This document shows positions 7,987-16,325 of a DNA stretch of 41,391 nt, one piece after another. Within the stretch, counting starts at the first letter, position 1, and every line of letters starts with the position of its first letter. Where the stretch lies: positions 1 to 41,391 of the forward strand of contig NBLM01000002.1 in assembly GCA_002084585.1 (NCBI GenBank). Reading direction: 5' to 3'. This stretch comes from Planctomycetales bacterium 4572_13. GTDB lineage: Bacteria; Planctomycetota; Phycisphaerae; Sedimentisphaerales; Anaerohalosphaeraceae. The position numbers were made by a program, and so were the translations under genes. The notes under the pieces were generated by a model. It was not told the origin of the DNA and did not search any database. It saw nothing but the letters and a program-made list of their open reading frames with translations.

Positions 7987-8052
7987 GAGTCCTTTCTGTA
8001 TGAGTTTATTACAGAAAGGTCGCTGTGTTTTATCAGAGAGGCCTTGGCTGTC

Positions 8053-8220
8053 ATGGCAAAATCAAAAAAAAGAGAATATATCTGGCTGGAGTGTAAAGAG
8101 TGCGGAGACCGTAACTATCGTACTGAGGTGAATGTGCAGGGCGGGACTCCCAAGTTTGAGCTGAAAAAGTTTTGCAAGCGGGAACGCAAGCATACGGTTC
8201 ACAAGGTCCGCCGCAAATAG
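8053..8220 (+). CDS. rpmG: 50S ribosomal protein L33
   Basis: The 55-residue protein starts at the ATG of MAKSKKREY. An upstream in-frame ATG at 7963 lies inside the tuf terminator and is not credible. It matches L33, a small protein near the E site of the large subunit. The first zinc-type pair is intact (CKEC), but the second is reduced to a single Cys in KKFCKRERKHTVH, so only three of the four usual ligands remain. The position between tuf and the tRNA-Trp-secE pair is the typical bacterial order. Confidence 0.95.
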   Translation: MAKSKKREYIWLECKECGDRNYRTEVNVQGGTPKFELKKFCKRERKHTVHKVRRK

Positions 8221-8229
8221 TCGCCTTAT

Positions 8230-8302
8230 AGGTCAGTAGCTCAATTGGCAGAGCATCGGTCTCCAAAACCGAAGGTTGCGGGTTCGACTCCCTCCTGGCC
8301 TG
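8230..8302 (+). tRNA. tRNA-Trp (anticodon CCA)
   Basis: The acceptor stem AGGTCAG/CTGGCCT (one T-G pair), D-arm with AATTGGCAGAGC, anticodon loop CTCCAAA inside TCGGT/ACCGA, and T-arm GCGGG TTCGACT CCCTC give a 73-nt tRNA without encoded CCA. It lies between rpmG and secE, the conserved position in many bacteria, and is probably cut from their common transcript. Confidence 0.95.
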
Positions 8303-8366
8303 ATTTAGAGATGGAGGCCTGCGGGGCCGTTGAGGATAAGATAATTGAAGCGAACGAGGCAGCACG

Positions 8367-8759
8367 ATGAATTTGAAAATTTATAAGCGAACTCAGGGAA
8401 AGAACTCCCGATTATGGACCGCGATGACATTAATATTGATTGTCGCTGTCGGCTGTTGGAAGTTGCATGGGAAGCTATTGGCTTTTGCCCCGGATAATCC
8501 TTGGTTGTATACGCTGGTTCCGGCGGCGGTTTGTGCGGTGTTTGCCGCTCTGATTTACTGGCTGAGCAATAAACCAGCGATTGCGGATTTTCTGATTGCT
8601 GCTGAAGGCGAGATTAAGAAGGTTAGCTGGTCCAGCCGGAAGGAGATTGTCAACTCAACGCTGATCGTTATTTCGGTCGTTGCGATTATGGCGGCCGGAT
8701 TGGGCTTGGTTGATCTTGGTTTTCGGTTGTTCTTTAGCGAAATTGTTAATCTGTATTAA
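8367..8759 (+). CDS. secE: Preprotein translocase subunit SecE
   Basis: SecE is the small membrane subunit of the SecYEG protein-export channel. The 130-residue protein ends in the conserved SecE core: an amphipathic helix with AEGEIKKVSWSSRKEIVNST (about residues 77-96) and a final transmembrane helix. Two further hydrophobic segments lie near residues 20-36 and 47-65, so it is a three-helix type like that of E. coli rather than the short one-helix form. GAGG seven bases before the ATG is the ribosome-binding site. nusG follows closely, as is nearly universal. Confidence 0.93.
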   Translation: MNLKIYKRTQGKNSRLWTAMTLILIVAVGCWKLHGKLLAFAPDNPWLYTLVPAAVCAVFAALIYWLSNKPAIADFLIAAEGEIKKVSWSSRKEIVNSTLIVISVVAIMAAGLGLVDLGFRLFFSEIVNLY

Positions 8760-8797
8760 CATTGACCGCGTGCGGTTATGCGGAAGGGATAGCATTT

Positions 8798-9337
8798 ATG
8801 CAATGGTTCGTTTTACGGGTTGCCTCCAATAAAGAAGAGCGGGTCAGGGAAGCCCTGGCTCGTAAAATACAGGTTGAAGCCGTCGAAGGCGTGGGTCGGA
8901 TTGTGGTTCCGACCGAACAGCTTAAACGGGTTCGCGCCGGTAAACAACGCGTGTTCAAACGCAAGTTGTATCCGGGCTATGTCTTTATGGAAGTCGAACC
9001 CAAAGAGGACGGACGGGTTCCGGATGATGTGTGGTATATCATTAAGGATACGATCAGTGCGGGCGACTTCATCGGCACTGAGGGGGTGCCGACCCCGATG
9101 CGGGATACCGATGTGGCCAGGATGTTGAAAGAAATTGAAAAACCCGAAGATACCCCGAATATCAAAATGGAATTTGAGAAAGGGGATGTGGTAAAAATTC
9201 GCGAAGGGGCGTTTGAGAACTTTGAGGGCGTGGTCGATGGCATTGACGGCGAACGCGGCATGGTGCGGGTGATCGTAGCGATTTTTGGCCGCAGCACACC
9301 CTTGGATATTGAGTATTGGCAGATTGAAAAAGTATAA
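8798..9337 (+). CDS. nusG: Transcription termination/antitermination factor NusG
   Basis: NusG binds RNA polymerase, suppresses pausing and links it to ribosomes or Rho. The 179-residue protein starts at MQWFVLRVAS; an upstream TTG at 8762 would add a non-homologous leader, and AGGGA stands before the ATG at 8798. The NGN domain contains RKLYPGYVFMEV, and the KOW domain at the C-terminus reads FEKGDVVKIREGAFENFEG. The region between them has a slightly expanded loop (VEPKEDGRVPDDVWYII). It is followed by the L11-L1 genes, the standard order. Confidence 0.96.
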   Translation: MQWFVLRVASNKEERVREALARKIQVEAVEGVGRIVVPTEQLKRVRAGKQRVFKRKLYPGYVFMEVEPKEDGRVPDDVWYIIKDTISAGDFIGTEGVPTPMRDTDVARMLKEIEKPEDTPNIKMEFEKGDVVKIREGAFENFEGVVDGIDGERGMVRVIVAIFGRSTPLDIEYWQIEKV

Positions 9338-9425
9338 AGAGTTCATCGTTTTTGGTTCGTAGTTCGTAGTTAAGGATTTCGCCTTTGGCGGAGTCAGTTT
9401 TAATAAAATATTAGCGAGACTTACA
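9338..9425. other. nusG-rplK spacer with short direct repeats
   Basis: The spacer contains the doubled unit GTTCGTAGTTCGTAGTT (9355-9371) and a small CGCC-TTT-GGCG hairpin. The doubled motif resembles dispersed intergenic repeats. No promoter is clear, and a leader role for rplK cannot be shown. Confidence 0.3.
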
Positions 9426-9851
9426 ATGGCAAAAGAAGTTACAGGTAAAATTAAATTACAGGCGCCCGGCGGGCAGGCCACTCCGGCTCCTCCGATTGGT
9501 CCGGCGCTGGGGCAGCATGGCGTCAATATCGGTCAATTTGTTCAGCAGTTCAACGAACGCACCAAGGATATGAATGGAATGACCGTTCCGGTTGAGATCA
9601 GCGTCTATGCGGATCGCAGCTTTGACTTCATCGTCAAGAGTCCTCCGGCGGCGGTTTTGCTCAAAAGCGAAGCCGGGTTGGCCAAGGGCAGTGGCGAGCC
9701 GAACAAGGAAAAAGTCGGCAAGGTAACCAAGGCCCAGATCCGTAAAATTGTGGAAATGAAGTTCAAAGACCTGAACGCCTATGACCTTGAGAAGGCAGAC
9801 CTTATTATTGAGGGAACCGCCCGCAGTATGGGGATTGTTGTTGAAGGGTAA
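9426..9851 (+). CDS. rplK: 50S ribosomal protein L11
   Basis: L11 forms the GTPase-associated centre with 23S rRNA and is needed for stringent-response sensing by RelA. The 141-residue protein has the normal length and the family start [20 protein letters not shown], with the [16 protein letters not shown] loop that contacts factors and thiostrepton, and the C-terminal rRNA-binding part ending in [12 protein letters not shown]. It is the first gene of the rplK-rplA pair, 88 bases after nusG. Confidence 0.98.
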   Translation: MAKEVTGKIKLQAPGGQATPAPPIGPALGQHGVNIGQFVQQFNERTKDMNGMTVPVEISVYADRSFDFIVKSPPAAVLLKSEAGLAKGSGEPNKEKVGKVTKAQIRKIVEMKFKDLNAYDLEKADLIIEGTARSMGIVVEG

Positions 9852-9943
9852 CGAGGTATTCGTCGTTTTTAATTATTGTTGCTGACCACGGCGTTGCAGT
9901 GGGAGCGAAAATATTAGTTTAGTTTGTTTCGCGAGGTAAAATT

Positions 9944-10633
9944 ATGAGAAAAAGAAGTAAGCGATATGGTGCGGATGCGGAAAAAGCCAGTGTAGAGGTG
10001 CTGTCTTTGGCGGACGCGATTAAAAAAGTAAAGACATTCGGTTCGACCAAGTTTGACCAAACGGTTGAATGCGTGATGCATTTGGGGGTTGACCCTAAAC
10101 AGGCCGATCAGATGATTCGTGGGGCGATTTCGCTACCCAACGGCATCGGTAAGGCACGCAAGGTGATCGCCTTTTGTGAGGATTCCGATGCTGAAGCGGC
10201 CAAGGCGGCTGGAGCGATCGAAGCCGGTTGCGATGATCTGATCAAAAAAGTTGCGGATGGTTGGATGGATTTTGATGTGGCGATTGCCGCACCGAAAGTG
10301 ATGGGTAAGGCCGGTAAACTGGGTCGCGTTCTGGGGCCGCAGGGCAAAATGCCATCGCCGAAAAACGGAACCGTTACGCCGAATGTGGCTGAAGCTGTTA
10401 AGGAGTTTGCCGCTGGTAAGGTTGAGTTCCGAAATGATTCCGGCGGGAATATTCACGCCGTTGTTGGCAAAATCAGTTTTGAAGCGGACAAGTTAGAAGG
10501 TAATGCGAAAGCATTTATTGGGCATATCGCGAAAATGAGACCTCAGGCGTTAAAGGGGATTTATGTTAAAAAAATCTGCCTGACCGCGACGATGAGTCCC
10601 AGCGTGTTGGTGGATGTGTCCGTAGCGTCTTAG
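9944..10633 (+). CDS. rplA: 50S ribosomal protein L1
   Basis: L1 forms the mobile stalk beside the E site and in many bacteria represses its own operon. The 229-residue product has the normal length, with the RNA-binding signature around KAGKLGRVLGPQGKMPSPKN and GTVTPNV (near residues 123-150) and the second domain with LGVDPKQADQMIRG. GAGGT precedes the ATG. The 92-base spacer after rplK may include an L1 target, but I could not identify one with confidence. Confidence 0.98.
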   Translation: MRKRSKRYGADAEKASVEVLSLADAIKKVKTFGSTKFDQTVECVMHLGVDPKQADQMIRGAISLPNGIGKARKVIAFCEDSDAEAAKAAGAIEAGCDDLIKKVADGWMDFDVAIAAPKVMGKAGKLGRVLGPQGKMPSPKNGTVTPNVAEAVKEFAAGKVEFRNDSGGNIHAVVGKISFEADKLEGNAKAFIGHIAKMRPQALKGIYVKKICLTATMSPSVLVDVSVAS

Positions 10634-10680
10634 TGAAAGAAACTTAAGCCGGTTGGCTTTATTGTATAGAGAGGCAAACG

Positions 10681-11208
10681 ATGAGTTATCTTGTTAAAAA
10701 TCTGGTTCAAAACGAATACGAAAAGTTGTTTGACGGTGTCGGTGAGTTTGTCGTTGTTGATATGACCGGGGTTAGCGGTGTTGACAACAATATCCTTCGC
10801 GGTGAGTTAAAGGAAAAAGGAATTCGTATGACGGTTGTCAAGAATTCCCTGATGTGTATGGCACTCCAAAAGATGGGGATGGACGCGGCGTGTGGTATTT
10901 TCGCGGCCGGACCTTGCACGGTTGCCTATGGCGGCGACAGTGTTGTTGATGTCGCCAAAGCAATTATTGACCAAGCCAAAACAATTAAGGCAATTTCGCC
11001 TAAGGGTGCTTATGTGGACGGGACATTAATGCCTGCTGACGGTGTTAAGGAACTGTCCAAGATGCCGACCCGCGCCGAATTGCAGGGTCAGATCGTACAG
11101 CTTGCTCTGATGCCAGGTTCCAATGTGGCTGGCGCGTTGGCCGGTCCGGGTGGTGTGATTGCCGGTTGTGTCAAGAGTTTGGTCGAAAAGCTCGAAGAAG
11201 CAGCGTAG
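10681..11208 (+). CDS. rplJ: 50S ribosomal protein L10
   Basis: L10 carries the L7/L12 dimers of the ribosomal stalk. The 175-residue protein shows the N-terminal rRNA-binding domain (with LRGELKEKGIRMTVVKNSL, about residues 39-57) and a C-terminal helix ending in VKSLVEKLEEAA, the docking site for L12. GAGAGG lies before the ATG. Only 47 bases separate it from rplA, too little for a full L10-leader structure. The gene is co-directional with rplL as expected. Confidence 0.97.
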   Translation: MSYLVKNLVQNEYEKLFDGVGEFVVVDMTGVSGVDNNILRGELKEKGIRMTVVKNSLMCMALQKMGMDAACGIFAAGPCTVAYGGDSVVDVAKAIIDQAKTIKAISPKGAYVDGTLMPADGVKELSKMPTRAELQGQIVQLALMPGSNVAGALAGPGGVIAGCVKSLVEKLEEAA

Positions 11209-11243
11209 ATTGGTTTGTAGTTATTAGAGAATAAACTTTGTTG

Positions 11244-11294
11244 TCGCGGCTGTCCTGATGAGGTTAAACGGACGGCGTAGTCCGGCTACCGCGA
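11244..11294 (+). other. Structured rplJ-rplL intergenic element
   Basis: TCGCGG (11244-11249) pairs with CCGCGA (11289-11294), and inside it CGGAC (11269-11273) pairs with GTCCG (11280-11284). The segment sits 30 bases before the rplL start and has no coding potential. It could tune expression of L12 relative to L10, or be an RNase site; its role is inference. It also contains the words CTGATGAG and CGAAAC. Confidence 0.4.
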
Positions 11295-11323
11295 AACACT
11301 TTAGAACGATAGGAGTTAATGAA

Positions 11324-11734
11324 ATGTCTGACGAAGCAACAGTAAAAGAATTCAGTGCGGAAACCAAGGAACTAGGCGATAAGATCGTTGCCCTGACACT
11401 TATGCAGGCCAAGGAACTGGCGGATTATCTCAAGGACGAACACGGTATCGAGCCGGCAGCCGGTGGTGCTGTGATGATGGCCGGCCCCGCGGCAGGCGGC
11501 GGTGAAGCGGAAGCGGAAGAAAAGACAAGCTTCGATGTGATCCTAAAAGAAATCGGCGAGAAGAAGATCCAGGTGATTAAGGAAGTCCGTGCGTTGACCG
11601 GTCTGGGTCTGAAAGAAGCCAAGGCCGTGGTCGATGCGGCACCCAAGGCAGTTAAAGAAGGTGTGTCGAAGGAAGAGGCCGAAGAAGCCAGAGCTGCACT
11701 CGAAGCAGCCGGTGCTGTTGCAGCCATTGAGTAA
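11324..11734 (+). CDS. rplL: 50S ribosomal protein L7/L12
   Basis: L7/L12 is the multicopy stalk protein that recruits and activates translational GTPases. AGGAG at 11311-11315 sets the ATG at 11324, giving 136 residues; an upstream in-frame ATG at 11258 would begin inside the structured spacer. The N-terminal dimerisation domain is followed by an Ala/Gly hinge ([12 protein letters not shown]) and the conserved factor-binding domain with [28 protein letters not shown] and a final helix. It is slightly longer than the usual 120-130 residues, mainly at the N-terminus and hinge. Confidence 0.98.
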   Translation: MSDEATVKEFSAETKELGDKIVALTLMQAKELADYLKDEHGIEPAAGGAVMMAGPAAGGGEAEAEEKTSFDVILKEIGEKKIQVIKEVRALTGLGLKEAKAVVDAAPKAVKEGVSKEEAEEARAALEAAGAVAAIE

Positions 11735-11899
11735 TTTTGCATAGGATGCATTGAACTTAAAGAACCTGTATAACACTTATTTGGCAGTGAAGCTTAAAAT
11801 AGGGCGGCCGGGATGATTTTCCGGTCTGTCCCTTGGGCTTTCATAAGCTTGTTGGGCAGGATCAAAACAAAAAAGCGAGTTGTAATGGAGACAGGTCGA
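11735..11899. other. rplL-rpoB spacer
   Basis: A 165-base spacer with a CCGG-based hairpin (about 11808-11825) and an AAGCTT dyad (11791-11796 and 11851-11856). There is no intrinsic terminator with a T-tract, so rpoB can be reached by read-through from rplL. An attenuator or processing site is possible but unproven. Confidence 0.35.
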
Positions 11900-14800
11900 A
11901 TGAAGTCACGAACCATCCGGAATTTTGGTAAGATTGATGATGCCATAGAAGTACCGGACCTGACCGAGGTGCAGTTGGACAGCTATAGCCGGTTTATCCA
12001 ACTGGACGCTGCGCTCAATAAACGCAAAGACGCGGGTTTGGAAGCGTTGTTCCGGGAAATTTTCCCCATTATCAGCTATGACAAGACGATGGAGCTGGAA
12101 TATCTCGGCTATGAACTGGAAAAGCCGCGTTTTACGCTTGAACAGTGCCGGGAACTCCGTCTGACTTACGGTCGTCCTCTGAAGGTTCACTGTCGGCTTA
12201 AACGGAAGGATGCGGATGATATTGCCGAGCAGGCGATCTATCTGGGCGAGATGCCCGTGATGATCGGCGGCGGCGAGTTTATCATCAATGGGGCCGAACG
12301 AGTCATCGTTAATCAGCTTCATCGCAGTCCGGGTGTGGATTTTGGGATTGACAGCAAAGACGGCGACCGTGTGCTTCACGGCGCACGAATCATTCCCGAA
12401 CGGGGAAGCTGGATCGAAATCGCCGTTACCAAAAAAGATGTGATGGTCATTCGGATCGACCAGTCCAGCAAGATTCCCGCGACGACTTTTCTGCGGGCGA
12501 TGGACGAAAAATACGGCAAGACCGAAGACCTGATTCGCCTGTTTTATAAAACAAAGAAAGTCAAAGTCAAAAAACTCGACCCGACGATGTGGTCGGTGGG
12601 TCCGATTGTGGATACCGAGAGCGGCGAAATCATGGTCGAAGCAGGTGCCCAGTTAGGTGACGCCATTGCTACGATTCAGGCCAGTGAGTTGGATTCTGTG
12701 GAAGTGGTTGTTAATGCTGGGGATACGCTGATTTTGACGACGCTGGCTGAGGATAAGGCCACAAGCCACGAAGAAGCTTTGATGCGGATTTATGCACGGT
12801 TGCGACCGGGTAATCCCGCTCACGCGGACAAAGCGAAGACGCTTTTTGAAGAAAAATTCTATGATACCAACCGCTATCGTCTGGGTAAGGTCGGACGATT
12901 CCGCCTGAATCGCAAATTCGGAACCGATGTTCCTTTGGATCAGATGGCGCTGTGTTCGGAAGACTTTTTGCGTACGATGAAGTATGTTTTGGGGCTGCGG
13001 AACAATGAGGGCGAAACGGATGATATTGACCACTTGGGCAATCGCCGTCTGCGGACGGTTGATGAGTTAGCGGCCAGTGAGATTCGCAAGGGGTTGCTGA
13101 AACTCCGCCGCACCGTTCAGGAGCGGATGAGTATGAAAAGCCCGGAAGACATTAAGCGCGTGGCCGATCTGGTCAACAGCAAGAGTGTCTCTTCGAGTAT
13201 TGATTTCTTCTTTGGCCGGGGCGAACTGAGCCAGGTGGTCGATCAGACCAATGCCCTGAGCCAGTTGACGCATGAACGGCGATTGAGTGCCTTGGGGCCG
13301 GGCGGTTTGAACCGTAAACGAGCGGGTTTTGAGGTGCGGGATGTGCATTTGAGCCATTATGGCCGCGTGTGTCCGATTGAGACGCCGGAAGGGACCAACA
13401 TCGGCCTGATCGTGTCGCTGGGGCTGTTTTCCAAGGTCGATGAGTATGGTTTTTTGATTACACCATACCGAAAAGTAAAAAATAAAAAATTGCAGGATGA
13501 AATTGTTCATCTGCGAGCGGATGAAGAAATAAACGCGATCTTTGCGCCGCCGAGCATGGTCGATGTTGAAAAGAATAAACTGCGGGACGGTTTGGTGCTG
13601 GCTCGTAAGGAAAGCGACCTGACGCAGTGTGACAGCAGTGAGGTTGACTTCGTGGATGTGTCGCCGCGGCAGACGGTGGGTATTTCGGCGGCTCTTATTC
13701 CGTTTTTGGAGCATGATGACGCCAACCGTGCGTTGATGGGGTCGAATATGCAGCGCCAATCGGTGCCGTTGCTGCAGACCGAGGCACCGCTGGTCGGTAC
13801 GGGTATGGAAGTGGAAGTGGCCGCTAACTCCAGTATGGTTGTTAAGGCCCGCCAGTCGGGAACGATTACGGCGGTGGATGCGACGCATATTGTGATAGAC
13901 CAGACCGATGAATATCTGCTGGAGAAATTTATCGGCCTGAACGAGCGTACCTGTCTGAACCAGAAACCCATTATCGAACTGGGGCAGAAAGTCAAAAAGG
14001 GTGAAATTATCGCTGACGGCGGCGGAACCAGCCATGGGCGTTTGGCGCTGGGACGGAATGTACTGGTTGCGTTTGTCCCCTTCGATGGTTACAACTTTGA
14101 GGATGCTATTTTGCTCAGCGAAAAGCTGGTCAAAGAGGATGCTTTCACCAGTATTCATATCGACGAATTCAGCGTCGAGGTTCGTGAAACCAAATTGGGC
14201 CGTGAGGAGTTTACCTGCGACATTCCGAATGTCAGTGAAAAGGCCCTGAGTGATCTTGACGAACGAGGTATTGTTCGTGAAGGGACGCGGGTCGGCCCGG
14301 ATGATATTCTCGTGGGCAAGGTTTCGCCCAAGAGCAAGACAGAACTGACCCCGGAAGAAAAACTTCTGCACGCGATCTTTGGCCGTGCAGGTGAAGATGT
14401 GAAAAACGACTCGCTGGAAGTGCCCAGCGGCTATGAGGGTGTTGTTATCAAGACCCGCCATTTCAAGCGAAAAGCCGCCGAAACCGATGAAGAGCGAAAA
14501 GCACTCAAGGATAAGATGCAGCAGGTTAAGACGGACATTATCGCTAAAGAATGCGATCTGTTCAGGCAGATGATGACGGATATCCACGAGTCTCTGAACA
14601 TTGAGGTTGTGGACCCGGCGACACGACAGAAAGCCGGTGTCAGCGACGACAACGATGTTCTTTATGAGCAGATCGAAGAATTTGACATTGCCTGGGTCAA
14701 GCCCGCGAAAGTTCGCGGCGATGCTCAGAAGATCGTCGATCAGTACTGGCCAAAAATCGTCGATCTTCAGGAAGAGAAAAAGCGGCAGTTGGATTCGATG

Positions 14801-16243
14801 AAGCATGGCGATGAATTGCCCAGCGGCGTCCTTGAGATGGTTAAAATTTATGTCGCGACCAAACGAACCCTCTCGATCGGCGACAAGATGGCCGGACGAC
14901 ACGGTAATAAGGGTGTCATCGCCAAGATTATGCCGGTTGAGGATATGCCGTTTTTGGAAGACGGCACACCGGTCGATATTTGTCTGAATCCGCTGGGTGT
15001 ACCGTCCCGTATGAATGTGGGACAGATTCTTGAAACGCATCTCGGCTGGGCGGGCAAGGTACTCGGTTTCGACGCAATGACGCCGGTCTTTGCCGGAGCG
15101 ACCGAAGAGGACATCTTTAATGTAACCGAGGAAGCGAACGAGTTTGTTTCGAGGGGAGTGGAGAATTTCGAGTTTAACTTTATTCGGGATAAGCTAAACG
15201 CATTAAAGAAAATAGCAAATAATAATGAACACAAAAAGCTTTTAGAAATTGGTTTTGATTGCTGGTTGAGTTCTTTTAAGGTCGTCTATACCGATGATGA
15301 CGGTAAACTTACTTCTGATGAGTTGGAAGCATTAGAAAATGCCCTAATTGGTGACTATCCTGATCGTCTACCTCGCAGTGATGATCGGCGGCATTTATCT
15401 CGGTTTAACAGAATACCCAAAAAAGCTGGAGATATTACAAAGTGTAGAAAAATAGTTGACAGCAGTCAAAAATTGACAGAGTTATTTAGAAAGTGTAAGG
15501 CCGCCATTAGTTGCGATGATGGTAAGCCGTGGTTCCCGGCATGTAAAGAATCTTTGAAATCGGTACAGAATCGTCAGGGTTTGTATTTCTTCAAAAATCG
15601 TTTAACTGATCGAGTGAATGAGGGCTATATTGGCATAGCAGGAAAAGGGAAACAGAATCTTTCTGAACGCTTGAGCATTCACTTTAACTCTGATCGTAGT
15701 GCCAATAATTTTGTTGATCGTTTTGTCGAAGAGGCAAACTATCAATTATCAACTTATGGGGACAAAACAACTTTCGCCCCAGATGAAATAGCAGCCGTAA
15801 TTCCGCCGGAGTTGAAGACATGCATCTATGACGGTCGCACGGGTGAACCGTTCGATCAGAATGTAACGATTGGCTATATTTATATGCTAAAGCTGCATCA
15901 CTTGGTGGATGAGAAAATTCATGCTCGTTCAACCGGTCCATACAGTTTGATTACGCAGCAGCCGCTGGGCGGAAAGGCACGAACCGGCGGCCAGCGATTT
16001 GGTGAGATGGAAGTGTGGGCACTGGAGGCCTATGGTGCCGCTTATACCCTGCAGGAACTGTTGACGGTCAAAAGTGATGACATCGAGGGTCGCACGAAGA
16101 TTTACGAATCGATGGTCAAGGGGACGAATACGCTGGAAGCGGGTACGCCGATCTCTTTTGATGTGCTTTGTAATGAGATTCGCGGGCTTGGCTTGAATAT
16201 TCAGCTTGAAAAGAAGCGAATTGGCGGTTTGGCCCCAATCTAA
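11900..16243 (+). CDS. rpoB: RNA polymerase beta subunit with an in-frame inserted domain
   Basis: This is the beta subunit of RNA polymerase. Conserved blocks include [19 protein letters not shown], the [13 protein letters not shown] segment, [12 protein letters not shown] and the C-terminal [21 protein letters not shown] nine bases upstream favours the ATG at 11900 ([10 protein letters not shown]), giving 1447 residues; ATG 11885 is an alternative. The length is about 200 above what I would expect because residues from about 1081 to 1280-1300 are foreign to RpoB, while [11 protein letters not shown] resumes the normal sequence at residue 1310. The insert is described separately. The rifampicin pocket reads [19 protein letters not shown], differing from E. 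coli at F514, M515 and N518. rpoC follows after 76 bases. Confidence 0.97.
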   Translation: MKSRTIRNFGKIDDAIEVPDLTEVQLDSYSRFIQLDAALNKRKDAGLEALFREIFPIISYDKTMELEYLGYELEKPRFTLEQCRELRLTYGRPLKVHCRLKRKDADDIAEQAIYLGEMPVMIGGGEFIINGAERVIVNQLHRSPGVDFGIDSKDGDRVLHGARIIPERGSWIEIAVTKKDVMVIRIDQSSKIPATTFLRAMDEKYGKTEDLIRLFYKTKKVKVKKLDPTMWSVGPIVDTESGEIMVEAGAQLGDAIATIQASELDSVEVVVNAGDTLILTTLAEDKATSHEEALMRIYARLRPGNPAHADKAKTLFEEKFYDTNRYRLGKVGRFRLNRKFGTDVPLDQMALCSEDFLRTMKYVLGLRNNEGETDDIDHLGNRRLRTVDELAASEIRKGLLKLRRTVQERMSMKSPEDIKRVADLVNSKSVSSSIDFFFGRGELSQVVDQTNALSQLTHERRLSALGPGGLNRKRAGFEVRDVHLSHYGRVCPIETPEGTNIGLIVSLGLFSKVDEYGFLITPYRKVKNKKLQDEIVHLRADEEINAIFAPPSMVDVEKNKLRDGLVLARKESDLTQCDSSEVDFVDVSPRQTVGISAALIPFLEHDDANRALMGSNMQRQSVPLLQTEAPLVGTGMEVEVAANSSMVVKARQSGTITAVDATHIVIDQTDEYLLEKFIGLNERTCLNQKPIIELGQKVKKGEIIADGGGTSHGRLALGRNVLVAFVPFDGYNFEDAILLSEKLVKEDAFTSIHIDEFSVEVRETKLGREEFTCDIPNVSEKALSDLDERGIVREGTRVGPDDILVGKVSPKSKTELTPEEKLLHAIFGRAGEDVKNDSLEVPSGYEGVVIKTRHFKRKAAETDEERKALKDKMQQVKTDIIAKECDLFRQMMTDIHESLNIEVVDPATRQKAGVSDDNDVLYEQIEEFDIAWVKPAKVRGDAQKIVDQYWPKIVDLQEEKKRQLDSMKHGDELPSGVLEMVKIYVATKRTLSIGDKMAGRHGNKGVIAKIMPVEDMPFLEDGTPVDICLNPLGVPSRMNVGQILETHLGWAGKVLGFDAMTPVFAGATEEDIFNVTEEANEFVSRGVENFEFNFIRDKLNALKKIANNNEHKKLLEIGFDCWLSSFKVVYTDDDGKLTSDELEALENALIGDYPDRLPRSDDRRHLSRFNRIPKKAGDITKCRKIVDSSQKLTELFRKCKAAISCDDGKPWFPACKESLKSVQNRQGLYFFKNRLTDRVNEGYIGIAGKGKQNLSERLSIHFNSDRSANNFVDRFVEEANYQLSTYGDKTTFAPDEIAAVIPPELKTCIYDGRTGEPFDQNVTIGYIYMLKLHHLVDEKIHARSTGPYSLITQQPLGGKARTGGQRFGEMEVWALEAYGAAYTLQELLTVKSDDIEGRTKIYESMVKGTNTLEAGTPISFDVLCNEIRGLGLNIQLEKKRIGGLAPI
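15140..15800 (+). other. AT-rich in-frame insertion in rpoB encoding a GIY-YIG-like domain
   Basis: The stretch stays open in the rpoB frame but has no RpoB character. GC falls from 31/60 at 14941-15000 to 17/60 at 15181-15240 and 19/60 at 15421-15480. The first part (about 130 residues, charged and helical, e.g. [19 protein letters not shown]) is unrecognised. The second part reads QGLYFF then GYIGIAGKG and [12 protein letters not shown] at rpoB residues 1227-1229, YIG at 1243-1245, Arg1257 and His1261. This is the order of the GIY-YIG nuclease core (GIY, YIG, Arg helix), followed by STYGDKTTF as in KYG-x-x-F of that family. No in-frame ATG occurs between 15080 and 15883, so it is not a nested ATG-start gene. 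No intein Cys/HN ends are present. Exact borders are uncertain. Confidence 0.7.
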
Positions 16244-16325
16244 GATAAAATCAGAATTGACGCGTGTTATAAACGCCCGCAATTGACGGGATAAAAATCG
16301 ACATATAGTCGGAGTTGGTTTGAAA

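Noticed and set aside
10634-10680. L10 leader before rplJ
   Set aside because: The 47-base spacer is too short, and no kink-turn motif was seen.
11248-11300. Hammerhead ribozyme
   Set aside because: CTGATGAG and CGAAAC are present, but stem II does not pair properly next to them, stem I is missing and a better fold (TCGCGG/CCGCGA) uses the same bases.
13067-15040. Long minus-strand frame opposite rpoB
   Set aside because: A shadow of rpoB codon structure; no recognisable domain.
15140-15800. Intein in RpoB
   Set aside because: No N-terminal Cys/Ser splicing block, no block-B histidine region and no HN-Cys/Ser/Thr end are visible; the domain found is GIY-YIG-like, without splicing modules.
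15140-15800. Group I intron with an endonuclease gene
   Set aside because: The insert stays open in frame through both ends, leaving no room for the structured intron core and its usual in-frame stop. RNA evidence would still be needed to exclude it fully.
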